DNA of 64,000 nt from Methanobacteriota archaeon. Its GTDB lineage: Archaea; Halobacteriota; Methanomicrobia; Methanomicrobiales; Methanocorpusculaceae. Below, piece by piece: positions 51,250 to 60,213 of the stretch. The notes under the pieces are model-generated. The model made no database searches. It was not told where the DNA came from and saw nothing but the letters and a program-made list of their open reading frames with translations. Both the position numbers and the translations under genes were made by a program. Every line of letters starts with the position of its first letter. Within the stretch, counting starts at the first letter, position 1. The stretch lies in NCBI GenBank assembly GCA_023396065.1, contig JAEWXF010000033.1, positions 47,550-111,549 of the forward strand. The letters run 5' to 3'.

Positions 51250-52503
51250 CTACGCCTCCTTTTTTGTATCAATAAACCCGGATGCAAGAAGCGCACCGCC
51301 GGTCGCACCAATATACTGGGAGTGATGCGGCACAACAACCTCGGTATTCAGCATACGTCCCATCGCACGGACCAGACCCTGAATCAGCGAGGAGCCGCCG
51401 ACCATAATCACCGGTTCCTTGATATCGACCTCCTGCAGCTGCTGCTCATACACCTGCTGGGCAACACTGTGGCAGGCGGCTGCCGCAACATCCTCACGCT
51501 TGTATCCGGCCGCAAGCGCATTGACCAGAGACTGAGTGCCGAACACAATACAGTAACTGTTCATCGGGACATCCTCGCCGCCCTCACTCTTCATCGAAAG
51601 AGCGCCAAGTTCCGTAATATCAACGTCCAGACGTTTCGCCGTCATCTCCAGGAACCGTCCGGATGCTCCGGCACAGATACCGCCCATCGTAAACGAACCA
51701 GGAATCCCGTCGTTTACACTAATGGCCTTGTTGTCCATACCGCCGATATCGATAACCGTTGCAAACCCTTTCTGGGCATTTGCCAGATACACCGCACCCT
51801 TCGAGTTCACCGTCAGTTCCTCCTGAATGAGATCAGCATTCATATGCTTTCCAATCAGGAACCGGCCGTACCCGGTGGTCGCCACCGCCTCAATATCAGA
51901 CATCTTCAGACCGGCCTCTTCAAGGGCGAGGGCTACGACCTCGTCACCGCTTTTCAGAACTTCGGTCGTCGGTCTCCAGCCGGTACCGATGATCTCGTTG
52001 TCCTGCATAATGATGCATTTCGTCGTTGAGGAACCCGAGTCCACGCCAAGCGTTGTTCCGACCTGAACCTCACGTGCCATCAGACCGCGTCTGCGCGCAA
52101 TCGTGGTGAGTGCTTCCAGACGGGTCAGCAGGGTAGACGCACCCGTCCGCTCGTTGAACGAATAGGATACCACAGGAATCCGGGAATTTTCCACGATGTA
52201 CCGGCGAAGCTCGTTTCTGACAATCGCCGCTTCCGCACAACGGAAACAGCTGGCAATGAAGATACCGTCCGCCTCAATGCGGCCCTCCACAATCGCTTTC
52301 GCGCGGGCAATCGCCAGTTTCAGATCAGGACTTTTCACCTGAAGACCAAAGTCCTTGTACGCGGTTTTGACATCCTTTAAGGTGACATCCGGGTAAAACA
52401 TCTGACCGCCGACTGTCCGGGCCGCGGACACGATCTCATTTTGGATACCGCTGTACTCTGCACCGCAGGTAATCTGGGCAATACGAACCGGCTGCTCGCT
52501 CAT
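51250..52503 (-). CDS. mmp15: Methanogenesis marker protein 15 (BadF/HgdC-like activator ATPase)
   Basis: 417 residues. C-terminal ASKHA ATPase domain like the activators of 2-hydroxyacyl-CoA dehydratases: LGVDSGSSTTKCIIM (phosphate 1), IDIGGMDNKAISV (phosphate 2), the Fe-S ligand CAGASGRFLE and VGGSSLIQGLVRAMG. The N-terminal 170 residues add a domain with two cysteines (SCFRCAEAAI) and one near the start (ITCGAEYSG). Activators of this kind use ATP to push an electron to low potential. Within this operon it could deliver electrons to MCR. Overlaps mmp5 by 4 bases. Confidence 0.93.
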   Translation of the reverse strand: MSEQPVRIAQITCGAEYSGIQNEIVSAARTVGGQMFYPDVTLKDVKTAYKDFGLQVKSPDLKLAIARAKAIVEGRIEADGIFIASCFRCAEAAIVRNELRRYIVENSRIPVVSYSFNERTGASTLLTRLEALTTIARRRGLMAREVQVGTTLGVDSGSSTTKCIIMQDNEIIGTGWRPTTEVLKSGDEVVALALEEAGLKMSDIEAVATTGYGRFLIGKHMNADLIQEELTVNSKGAVYLANAQKGFATVIDIGGMDNKAISVNDGIPGSFTMGGICAGASGRFLEMTAKRLDVDITELGALSMKSEGGEDVPMNSYCIVFGTQSLVNALAAGYKREDVAAAACHSVAQQVYEQQLQEVDIKEPVIMVGGSSLIQGLVRAMGRMLNTEVVVPHHSQYIGATGGALLASGFIDTKKEA

Positions 52504-52946
52504 GATCTCACCTCCAGATTTTTCAGGAACGATTTTATCTGTGCAACAAACGTGACTCCCTCCTCACGCGAAGCAGGATACCGCAGTTCAAGCCGGGGAA
52601 TATCCTTTTCCCGGAGCATGAATGCGAGAAGCTCATTGGTTCTCGCACAGCCCATACAGCCAAAGGCAAGATCCGGATCATCAATGATGATCGCAGCCTC
52701 GGCTTCGTCCACAAGCGGGCCGTAGAGGGACATCCGTCCCCGAATACCGCTCGGTACCTCAACGGCCGCCCACTTCAGACCCTTTTGCGGATCGTCGGAG
52801 GTCATCTGCAGCGGCGGCGAGTCGAAGCCGGGGGTCTGGATGTGTTCGCGTACCGAGATCGCCGATCCAAGCGGCTGGTGGCCGAAACGTGCTACAAGAT
52901 CGGATAAGATAAGGCTGGTTGCCGGATAGATGAATACTTTTGCCAT
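52500..52946 (-). CDS. mmp5: Methanogenesis marker protein 5
   Basis: 148 residues, start MAKVFIYPATSLILSDLVARFGH. Conserved regions are GPLVDEAEAAIIIDDPDLAFGCMGCARTNEL (CxxC) and LELRYPASREEGVTFVAQIKSFL. The CxxC in a loop before a helix suggests metal or cluster binding. It overlaps mmp15 by 4 bases, and the pair is always close in methanogens as far as I know. Function unknown. Confidence 0.9.
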   Translation of the reverse strand: MAKVFIYPATSLILSDLVARFGHQPLGSAISVREHIQTPGFDSPPLQMTSDDPQKGLKWAAVEVPSGIRGRMSLYGPLVDEAEAAIIIDDPDLAFGCMGCARTNELLAFMLREKDIPRLELRYPASREEGVTFVAQIKSFLKNLEVRS

Positions 52947-52950
52947 TGGT

Positions 52951-53409
52951 TCACTCCTCTTTCATGAGAGATTCCAGAATATCGATATCAAGCGCAGCCG
53001 GCACGGGCATCTCCTGCCCGGCTGCGGTTTTGAGTTCCTCTGCGGTCATATGGTCGGTCTGTTCCAGACCGTAGGCGATGTAGCGGACGAGTCCCATTTC
53101 ATACTCGTGACCGAGATACCCGGGACGGGCACCCCCGAGGTCAGCCCGGCATCGGCGTGCGTCTCCCGGCGGGAATCCGCGGTCTTTTACGTAGATGCGG
53201 TAGGGATCCAGTTTCCGGAGATGAGCAATGATCCGCTCCACATCCTTCGGGTTGCCGGTGATCTGGCACCCGAAACAGGTTTCCTTGATCATCACGCCCT
53301 GTGCTATTTCGTATGCGGCGGTTGCAATGTCCTGCGGGGTAGTGTCGGGCGAGTCAACAAAGACATACTTGGTGACCGTGCCGACATACTGGGGAACATA
53401 CGGTTTCAC
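52951..53409 (-). CDS. mmp6: Methanogenesis marker protein 6
   Basis: 152 residues, start MKPYVPQYVGTVTKYVFVDSPDTTPQDIATAAYEI. ETCFGCQITGNPKDVERIIAHLRKLDPYRIYVKDRGFPPGDARRCRADLGG holds three cysteines (CxxC plus one). It overlaps the end of mmp3 by 4 bases and precedes mmp5 by 4 bases. Methanogen-specific, role not established. Confidence 0.9.
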   Translation of the reverse strand: MKPYVPQYVGTVTKYVFVDSPDTTPQDIATAAYEIAQGVMIKETCFGCQITGNPKDVERIIAHLRKLDPYRIYVKDRGFPPGDARRCRADLGGARPGYLGHEYEMGLVRYIAYGLEQTDHMTAEELKTAAGQEMPVPAALDIDILESLMKEE

Positions 53410-54953
53410 GGTTCCACCTCACGGATGAAGACGGTTGCCCCTTCCTTGATGAGCGGAAGTTTGTCGACATCAACGATTCTACCGATGACGTTCGTCCCTT
53501 CAAACGGTTCACCGGTCGGGCCGTACTCTTCATTGACGACGGTCCGGACACCGGTCATCCCGCGTGCCTTGCGTGCATCGTTGGTGATGGCGAGGGCATG
53601 TGGCGGCACCGGCATCGTCGGAACATTCTCTGGAATGATGTTCACGCTTGAGGAGAACTCAGGCTTGAAAAGATACATCTCATCGTCGATGTTATAGAAG
53701 AACGGCATCTGACCGATGGCATAGATCTTGAGGCCGGTCACGCGGCGGAACAGATCAACGGTTTTGGGCGCATGCGCATAGTCAAGGGTGATGTCAATTA
53801 CAGCGTTCGTCGCGACGGTCGTAAAGGCCACTTTGCCTTCTTTGAGAATTTCCAGTGTGGTGGCCGGCGTCTGATCAATGACAACGCGGGTTTCCACATC
53901 ACGGTTATCGGCAAGCACCCGGAGACCGCGTGCTTTGGCACGGGCAACCGCTTCTTTCAGGGGGAGGCCGCGAAGGTCCAGTTGTTCGGGTTCCGGACGA
54001 ATGGAGAGGGTCGCACCCGGTCCGGCAAAACGCGCCAGTTCAAGACCGCGGGTAATGGTCCCGGTTCTGGTATGATGAGGGTTGCTGGGCACATCCATTG
54101 TGTAGATGTACATCGCTCCCGAACTTTTCCCGGATGTCCGGACGGTAACCGTTCCTTCACGCCGGGGTTTCTGCCGCTCCTGCGGAACGGTGAGTCTGCC
54201 CTCGGCATGATCCCGTATGTAGGTCGACGCCATCCGGTCAACTGCATATGCATGATTCCGGAGGCAGAACAGCATGTGTTCCACGGAAGCGGTACAGGCG
54301 GTATCGATTGCAGTGTGATCCTCGTGGTATCCTTCGGCTCTGACGAGAAGTTCTGAGAATATCTGCATCCCGTCCTCAACCGGCAGCGACAGATCAGTTG
54401 TCACCACTGCATTCGTTGAGTCGGTGGACGAGAAGACATGTTCGATCCGGGTGATCCGGTCGCCGTTTCTCCAGCGGTTCATGATTCCGCGACCGGAGAT
54501 AACAGTCCCGATTACGGCGCCTCCGGCAGCCGCCCCATGGTCTGCCATATGCTGAAGACGGGAGAAGACGAGGTAGGACGTTTCCGAGTCGTATCCGCCG
54601 CACCCGAGGCAGACATCCCCGCGATCATAGCGATAGGGCTGGTGATCCGGGATGAAGTCCGCCCGGAACGGACCAAATGCCGCGGCGTACTTATCCTCCC
54701 AATGGACACGGAGATTCACGTCAGCGAGGTCCCCGGTCGGAACCGGGAGAACGACACCCGGTACAAGTTCAACTACGATATCTCCGGAGGTCGTTACAAA
54801 CCGGAGATGTGCGGTCTGTTCCCGGGAAACGTTCCCGGGACGGAGAACAGCAACACTGGTTCCTGCCGGCTGGTCCGGCAGCAGATCCGCAAGGCAGGTT
54901 CCTGCGGGAACAGTTTTTGCATCTCCGTTCAGGTTTATCTGGATGTCTGTCAC
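53406..54953 (-). CDS. mmp3: Methanogenesis marker protein 3
   Basis: 515 residues. The N-terminal 60 residues look ubiquitin/ThiS-like (IQINLNGDAKTVPAGTCLADLLP), then comes the family core with cysteines VCLGCGGYDSETSYLVF, and in the C-terminal third a segment (EILKEGKVAFTTVATNAVIDITLDYAHAPKTVDLFRRVTGL) of cyclophilin-like shape. Reported within the MCR-activation complex. It follows A2 by 12 bases and overlaps mmp6 by 4. Confidence 0.92.
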   Translation of the reverse strand: MTDIQINLNGDAKTVPAGTCLADLLPDQPAGTSVAVLRPGNVSREQTAHLRFVTTSGDIVVELVPGVVLPVPTGDLADVNLRVHWEDKYAAAFGPFRADFIPDHQPYRYDRGDVCLGCGGYDSETSYLVFSRLQHMADHGAAAGGAVIGTVISGRGIMNRWRNGDRITRIEHVFSSTDSTNAVVTTDLSLPVEDGMQIFSELLVRAEGYHEDHTAIDTACTASVEHMLFCLRNHAYAVDRMASTYIRDHAEGRLTVPQERQKPRREGTVTVRTSGKSSGAMYIYTMDVPSNPHHTRTGTITRGLELARFAGPGATLSIRPEPEQLDLRGLPLKEAVARAKARGLRVLADNRDVETRVVIDQTPATTLEILKEGKVAFTTVATNAVIDITLDYAHAPKTVDLFRRVTGLKIYAIGQMPFFYNIDDEMYLFKPEFSSSVNIIPENVPTMPVPPHALAITNDARKARGMTGVRTVVNEEYGPTGEPFEGTNVIGRIVDVDKLPLIKEGATVFIREVEP

Positions 54954-54965
54954 GTGATTCCTCTG

Positions 54966-56768
54966 TTACATTTCAAACATTTCGTCGGTGCTTGCATGCA
55001 GCGTTCCGGCAGGCTCTGCGGCATCGTCGGTGTCCGGGCTGTCAGGGACGGTGGATGTCTTCTTCGGAACATTGTTTGCTGCCCGTTCCCGTTCGCTGGC
55101 AACTGCACGTGCCATGATGTCGCGTTCCGAATCCGTGAGGGTTGCAAGAATTTCATGGGTCGGACCGATGGCCACAATCTTTCCGGATTTCATAAACATG
55201 CAGCGGTCACACACATCGCGAACAAACTCCATGTCATGGGAGACGATGACGAAGGTCTCATCCATCTCTTCGCGTGCATGGATGATGGAATGCTTCACAT
55301 CAACTTTGGTGATCGGATCCATGGTTCCGGTTGGTTCGTCGAGGAGAATGATTCTCGGTTCCCTGATGAGAACCTGAGCAAGGGCGACACGATGCTTCTC
55401 ACCTTCAGACAGGCTTGCCGGATACCGGTGGAGAACGTCCTGTGCTTTTTTCTCGGTAAATCCTGCCATCCGAAGCGTGATGAGAGCTTTGCGGGTGGCA
55501 AGTTCCTTGGGGAACTCAAGGCCGATTGCGTCGGTTAAGTTATCGATAATGGTCCGGTGTGGATAGAGATCGTACTCCTGATGCAGGAGACCGACATACT
55601 GTTTTGCCCGTCCGCGGTACAGGTAGCCGGGTTTGGTCATGTCGATCCATTCATCGCCGATGCGGATGTCGAGGCGGCCGTCCGTCGGCTCGTAGAGACC
55701 GGCGATCATTTTGGAAAGGGTCGTTTTCCCTCCGCCGGATGCTCCGATGATTCCGAAAATCTCCCGCTCGTGAATCTCGAAGGTGATATCATCCACAGCC
55801 CTGATGACACCCCGGTCAACGGCGATGAATCGTTTGGAGAGGTGATCGGCACGGATTATCGGATTGCCTACCTCAAGATCGGTGTAATCAAGATCATCCG
55901 TATACCCTTCCATGAATGCGGCGACGATCTGATCCGGGGAACCGATCTTCAGAACTTTTCCGTCGTCAAGGAGGACCGCACGATCCGCGACGTCTTCCAG
56001 TACCTGGGAGAAGTGGGAGGTAACGAGCATACCCATGTTCTTTTCTTTTGCCACAGTTTTGAGGAGGTCATGCACGACCTTTGCGGTTTTGGGATCAAGG
56101 GTGCCGGTGGGTTCATCGGCAAAGAGGAAGACGGGATCACGGGCAAGCTGGCGGGCGAGGACTACACGCTGTTTTTCGCCGCCGGAGAGATCACGGGCGA
56201 TATGCATCATACGGTGACTGAGCCGGACTTCATCAAGGAGGTCAGCGGCACGGCCGAGGGCTTTTTCACTCGGATAGCTGACGTCGTCAAGGGCACGCAG
56301 GACGTTTTCAATGACGCGGTCGTTGCCGTAGAGACCAAACGTACGCTGGAACATGATGGCGGTTTTCGCCATGATCCGGGTTTTCAAGGCCTCATTTTCC
56401 GGTGCCCAGAAATCAACATCCTCGGCTTTGAGAACGGCCCCACAGTCAGGGCAGGGCATTTTGGCATGACTCTGCAGCTCGACATGCCCGCAGTTCGGAC
56501 AGACTGCCACATGATAGATAATTGATCCCGAGGTGGGAGGCTGGTCAATACCCCGGACGAGGTGAATGAGTACGGTTTTGCCGCAGCCGGACCGCCCGAT
56601 GATTCCGACGATCTCGCCTTCCCCTATTTCGAGGTTGATATGATCCAGAACACGGACCATTTCCGGGCGTGCAGACCGAACGGCGTCAGCTCCGGCATCG
56701 AAAGGAGTGTCAGGATTTGCGGGGAAATCCATGCAAAGGTCCTTTATCGTAATAAATGGTGTCGTCAT
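54966..56768 (-). CDS. atwA: Methyl-coenzyme M reductase activation component A2
   Basis: 600 residues, two ABC ATPase domains in one chain: Walker A GRSGCGKT and GASGGGKT, signatures LSGGEKQRV and LSEGEKHRV, Walker B FLFADEPTG and IILLDEPTG. The first domain carries an insertion with two CxxC pairs (VCPNCGHVE, then MPCPDCGAV), a zinc-ribbon-like element. A2 hydrolyses ATP in reductive activation of MCR. ATG 56768 follows gagg (56779-56776 on the minus strand) and gives MTTPFITIKDLCMDFPANP; the longer frame from 56804 adds an unlikely extension. It is the first gene of the operon. Confidence 0.95.
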   Translation of the reverse strand: MTTPFITIKDLCMDFPANPDTPFDAGADAVRSARPEMVRVLDHINLEIGEGEIVGIIGRSGCGKTVLIHLVRGIDQPPTSGSIIYHVAVCPNCGHVELQSHAKMPCPDCGAVLKAEDVDFWAPENEALKTRIMAKTAIMFQRTFGLYGNDRVIENVLRALDDVSYPSEKALGRAADLLDEVRLSHRMMHIARDLSGGEKQRVVLARQLARDPVFLFADEPTGTLDPKTAKVVHDLLKTVAKEKNMGMLVTSHFSQVLEDVADRAVLLDDGKVLKIGSPDQIVAAFMEGYTDDLDYTDLEVGNPIIRADHLSKRFIAVDRGVIRAVDDITFEIHEREIFGIIGASGGGKTTLSKMIAGLYEPTDGRLDIRIGDEWIDMTKPGYLYRGRAKQYVGLLHQEYDLYPHRTIIDNLTDAIGLEFPKELATRKALITLRMAGFTEKKAQDVLHRYPASLSEGEKHRVALAQVLIREPRIILLDEPTGTMDPITKVDVKHSIIHAREEMDETFVIVSHDMEFVRDVCDRCMFMKSGKIVAIGPTHEILATLTDSERDIMARAVASERERAANNVPKKTSTVPDSPDTDDAAEPAGTLHASTDEMFEM

Positions 56769-56876
56769 GCAAACATCCTCAATAATACTAACTGTATGTG
56801 TCACAAGCAGATATTAGTGTTTAGAATACGGCGGGAACCCGGGAAAAATGTTGAGATAGGAGACTCTCGAAAAGTA

Positions 56877-57707
56877 TTAGAATTGTTCAGTCCCCTGACG
56901 GAGTTCCCCAATTATCCCGACAATATCCCGGATGTCTTTGATGATGTAGTCAGCTGCGTCATAGAGTACTTTGGGCCGGTCCCCGGCCTGCTGGAGAGTG
57001 AGAACAGCTACATCTGCGGTCTTAAAGGCAGAGAGATCATTTATACCGTCGCCGGTCATGACAACGACATCATATTCGTCCTTGAGGTTTGCAACAATCT
57101 GTGCTTTCGTCACCGGGGTTGCAACACCGTGGACACGGTTCCGGGGAATGCCAATGCTGTCAGCAACGAGTTCAAGTTTTGCGGTACGGTCACCGGATGC
57201 GATGAATGCCGCAACCCCCATGGTATGCAGACAGGAGATCATCTCCCGGACACCGGGAAAAGGATATCCCGCTGCGGCGATCGTGTACTCAATGCGTTTC
57301 GTACGAAGATTCACGATAACACCAACATTCATGGCAAAACGCTCGGTTTGTTGGAGAACTGTTGCACGGCAGGAGGAAATGACATCCTGCATATCTGCCA
57401 TCCGGCATTCAAGGTCATGATAGAGAATGTCACCGACGGTGTCTGCCACGATTATCCGGCGGCCGCAGCTGATGCCAAACTCTGTCCCGGTCTCTGAAAG
57501 ATACGATGAGAGGAGCTTCCCGGCAGAGATATTCATCAGGTCCATCGTATGGACGTTCAGGAGAACGAGGATTCTATCGGGATCCTGAAAGGTCAGGGTA
57601 GTTGTTTCGATGCTGTCGTCCAGGAGAGAACCGGACAGTACACATTTTACCGACCGGTTGGTTTTCAGCAGGGTTCCTGCACTGTCAAATACGACTGCAA
57701 TCGTCAT
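56877..57707 (-). CDS. HAD-family phosphatase, soluble P-type-ATPase-like
   Basis: 276 residues. Motif I VVFDSAGTLLKT replaces the usual DKTGT with DSAGT but keeps the catalytic Asp. Later motifs IASGDRTAK, TPVTKAQIVANLK and VMTGDGINDLSAFKTADVAV resemble the P-domain of P-type ATPases and the small archaeal phosphatases of the MJ0968 type. It has no membrane helices. It lies about 108 bases upstream of A2 in the same direction and is divergent from the RuBisCO pathway genes. Confidence 0.85.
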   Translation of the reverse strand: MTIAVVFDSAGTLLKTNRSVKCVLSGSLLDDSIETTTLTFQDPDRILVLLNVHTMDLMNISAGKLLSSYLSETGTEFGISCGRRIIVADTVGDILYHDLECRMADMQDVISSCRATVLQQTERFAMNVGVIVNLRTKRIEYTIAAAGYPFPGVREMISCLHTMGVAAFIASGDRTAKLELVADSIGIPRNRVHGVATPVTKAQIVANLKDEYDVVVMTGDGINDLSAFKTADVAVLTLQQAGDRPKVLYDAADYIIKDIRDIVGIIGELRQGTEQF

Positions 57708-57849
57708 TTCTAACAGTGTGTATTCTGGATGTAAAGAGAGATATAATCTTCGGAGGTGATATCTGCAGAATTGGGAAAGAAAAAGTATACACAGGGTGGG
57801 GGGTCACAACCCTCAGATATTTAAACATCCTGTACCCAATCATCTACCT

Positions 57850-58809
57850 ATGACACTTTTCCAGACCGCTGAGAAGATCCGGACAATGGAGATACGCGGT
57901 GCCGGAAAAATTGCGCGTGAAGCGGTTGCCGCCCTTCGGGATCATGCGGAAACCCTGCCGAAAGATGAAGATGTAACCACATTCATCCGGGAAATGGAAC
58001 ACGCTGCAGGACTACTCCTTGCAACCCGCCCTACCGCGGTTTCTCTCCCGAATGCGATCCAGATGGTCATGCGTGATGTCCGGACTGCACGAACAAGTGA
58101 TGATGCTCACAGAATTCTCAGGGAGCGTGCAGACTCCTTCATATGGTCTTCACGAACCGCACTTGACCGGATTGCCGCAATGGGTGCAAACCATATCAGG
58201 GACGGCAGTATCATTCTCACCCACTGTAACTCCAAAGCAGCGATAGGCTGTATCCTTGAAGCGAAACGACAGGGAAAGGATATCAGTGTCTATGCAACCG
58301 AGGTACGGCCGTGGAATCAGGGACGGCTTACGATCAAGACCCTCAATGACAACCAGATTCCCACTACGTATATCGTTGATTCTGCAGTTCGCAGTGTCAT
58401 GAAAGATATCGATCTGGTCATTGTCGGGGCGGACGCTATTACCGTTAACGGTGCGGTGGTAAATAAAATCGGTACATCCCAGATTGCTCTCTGTGCAAAC
58501 GAAGCACGCAAAAATGTTATCGTTACAGCCGAGACATACAAGTTTGCGCCGCGGACAATCCTCGGCGAACTGATTCAGATTGAGGAACGGCCGCAGTCCG
58601 AAGTACTCCCGGACGACATCGCCGCCACCCTCCCCTATGTGAAGATCAAAAACCCGGTCTTCGATGTGACGCCTGCGGAATACATAGATATGATCATCAC
58701 CGAAGCAGGGGCGCTTCCGCCGCACCTTGCGTACACCATTATGCGAGAATACCTTGGATGGGGACTGGAGGAACTCCAGAACCAGTTCCTCGATATGCAA
58801 AAGAGTTAA
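57850..58809 (+). CDS. Ribose-1,5-bisphosphate isomerase
   Basis: 319 residues, eIF2B-alpha/MtnA-like fold. TRPTAVSLPNAI, the catalytic cysteine in SIILTHCNSKAAIG and the aspartate in VIVGADAITVNGAVVNKIGTSQIALCANE are visible. It converts ribose-1,5-bisphosphate to ribulose-1,5-bisphosphate in the archaeal AMP pathway, feeding the RuBisCO encoded one base downstream. TATA-like gatatttaaac lies about 25 to 30 bases before ATG 57850. Confidence 0.94.
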   Translation: MTLFQTAEKIRTMEIRGAGKIAREAVAALRDHAETLPKDEDVTTFIREMEHAAGLLLATRPTAVSLPNAIQMVMRDVRTARTSDDAHRILRERADSFIWSSRTALDRIAAMGANHIRDGSIILTHCNSKAAIGCILEAKRQGKDISVYATEVRPWNQGRLTIKTLNDNQIPTTYIVDSAVRSVMKDIDLVIVGADAITVNGAVVNKIGTSQIALCANEARKNVIVTAETYKFAPRTILGELIQIEERPQSEVLPDDIAATLPYVKIKNPVFDVTPAEYIDMIITEAGALPPHLAYTIMREYLGWGLEELQNQFLDMQKS

Positions 58810-58810
58810 C

Positions 58811-60028
58811 ATGAAAGATCTGATTGCAACCTACTTATTCCGCCCGAAAAACGGAGTAACTCCTGAATTTGCAGCGAATGCAATTGCTGAAGAACAGACT
58901 ACTGGAACATGGACCGGCCTGTCCACTGTCAACGATGCGACAGCCTATGTTCATACCTATGACGGTGAGGTTATGGACATCCGGGCAGTCGGAGACGGAG
59001 AGTACAGTACCAAGCTCCGCTACCCTGTGGAGATCTTTGAGCCGGGAAACATCCCGCAGTATCTCTCCGTTATCGCAGGAAATCTCTTTGGTCTCGGGAA
59101 ACTTGAATCCGTCAGACTGACGGATATTGACATTCCCCAAACACTGTATGCCGGAGACGGCCCGAAGTTTGGTATCGACGGTATCCGCAGGATCATTGGG
59201 TCGGACAGAGACAGAAGACCGCATGTTGGGACAATCATCAAACCTAAAGTAGGGCTGAACCCTGCAGATACGGCAAAAGTCGCATATGAAGCCGCAATGG
59301 GTGGAGTTGACCTCATTAAAGATGACGAGACCCTTACCAATCAGAGCTTCTGTCCTCTTATCCCCCGTCTTGAAGCGGTGATGGATGCACTCGACAAAGC
59401 CGAGCAGGAGACAGGCCAAAAAGTACTCTATGCGGTCAATGTTACCACCGGCGGTGATAAAATCGTGGAGTATGCCGCAAATGCGGTGCGTACCGGAGCA
59501 AATATGGTTATGGTTGATGTTCTGACCGCAGGATTTTCGGCGGTGCAGGCGCTCGCCAACGATCCGGCAATCACGGTTCCGATTCATGTCCACCGAACCA
59601 TGCACGGCGCACTCACCAGAAATCCGCACCATGGAATTGCGATGCTCCCGATTGCAAAACTTGTCCGGGTCTGCGGCGGGGACCAGCTCCACACCGGGAC
59701 CGTATCCGGAAAGATGGGCGGGTCTGCCGAAGAGGTGCTCATCGACAATCTGGCGCTTACAACAGAGGCACCGCATCTGAAGCCTGTCTTCCCGGTGGCG
59801 TCCGGCGGCCTGCATCCCGGGAAAGTCAATGCGGAGCTGGCAACTCTGGGAACGGAGATTGTTCTGCAGGCCGGGGGCGGTATCCACGGGCACCCGGACG
59901 GAACCCGTGCCGGAGCTGCCGCAATGCGGCAGGCGGTTGATGCATTTCTTGCGGGAGTGTCCGCCGCAGAGTATGCAAAAACGCATCCGGAACTGGCAAA
60001 GGCCCTGAAAAAATGGGGAACCGTCTGA
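58811..60028 (+). CDS. rbcL: Ribulose-bisphosphate carboxylase, form III
   Basis: 405 residues. Active-site residues are in place: K144 and K146 (TIIKPKVGL), the carbamylated lysine K170 with D172 and E173 (DLIKDDE), H261 (HVHRTMHGA) and the loop-6 lysine K301 (TVSGKMGG). The shorter length and the sequence style fit archaeal form III. Pairs with R15P isomerase to turn AMP-derived ribose bisphosphate plus CO2 into two 3-phosphoglycerates. Start one base after the isomerase stop. Confidence 0.96.
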   Translation: MKDLIATYLFRPKNGVTPEFAANAIAEEQTTGTWTGLSTVNDATAYVHTYDGEVMDIRAVGDGEYSTKLRYPVEIFEPGNIPQYLSVIAGNLFGLGKLESVRLTDIDIPQTLYAGDGPKFGIDGIRRIIGSDRDRRPHVGTIIKPKVGLNPADTAKVAYEAAMGGVDLIKDDETLTNQSFCPLIPRLEAVMDALDKAEQETGQKVLYAVNVTTGGDKIVEYAANAVRTGANMVMVDVLTAGFSAVQALANDPAITVPIHVHRTMHGALTRNPHHGIAMLPIAKLVRVCGGDQLHTGTVSGKMGGSAEEVLIDNLALTTEAPHLKPVFPVASGGLHPGKVNAELATLGTEIVLQAGGGIHGHPDGTRAGAAAMRQAVDAFLAGVSAAEYAKTHPELAKALKKWGTV

Positions 60029-60213
60029 GGTTCCCGGAACCCAAAAAATTTATTTTTGCTTTCATTCGAACCCGCACTCGCCCTTCGGGCTGGGGTTGTG
60101 ACTCATGAAACGGCTTGCAGTTAAGTGATAGCGAGCGAAAAGCCCTTGGTCCGGCAACTCATTTTCCGGGAACCACGGAATATTTTACCTCTGCCGCCCA
60201 ATAGTATACAATC
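60029..60213. other. Intergenic region with nested hairpin
   Basis: Between rbcL and dapF. A nested stem is formed by aaccc (60069-60073) with gggtt (60093-60097) around gccc/gggc (60080-60083 with 60087-60090). Upstream an oligo-T run follows the small hairpin ggttcccggaaccc at 60029-60042, a likely terminator of the RuBisCO operon. The later part contains ccacggaa, a word also repeated at the window end. Could be an untranslated RNA or repeat relic. Confidence 0.4.

Noticed and set aside
54438..56525. Two long plus-strand frames over mmp3 and A2
   Set aside because: They are antisense to genes with complete family motifs and lack any of their own.
58835..59986. 383-codon frame antisense to RuBisCO
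   Set aside because: Cys/His/Arg-rich shadow; RuBisCO residues are intact on the plus strand.
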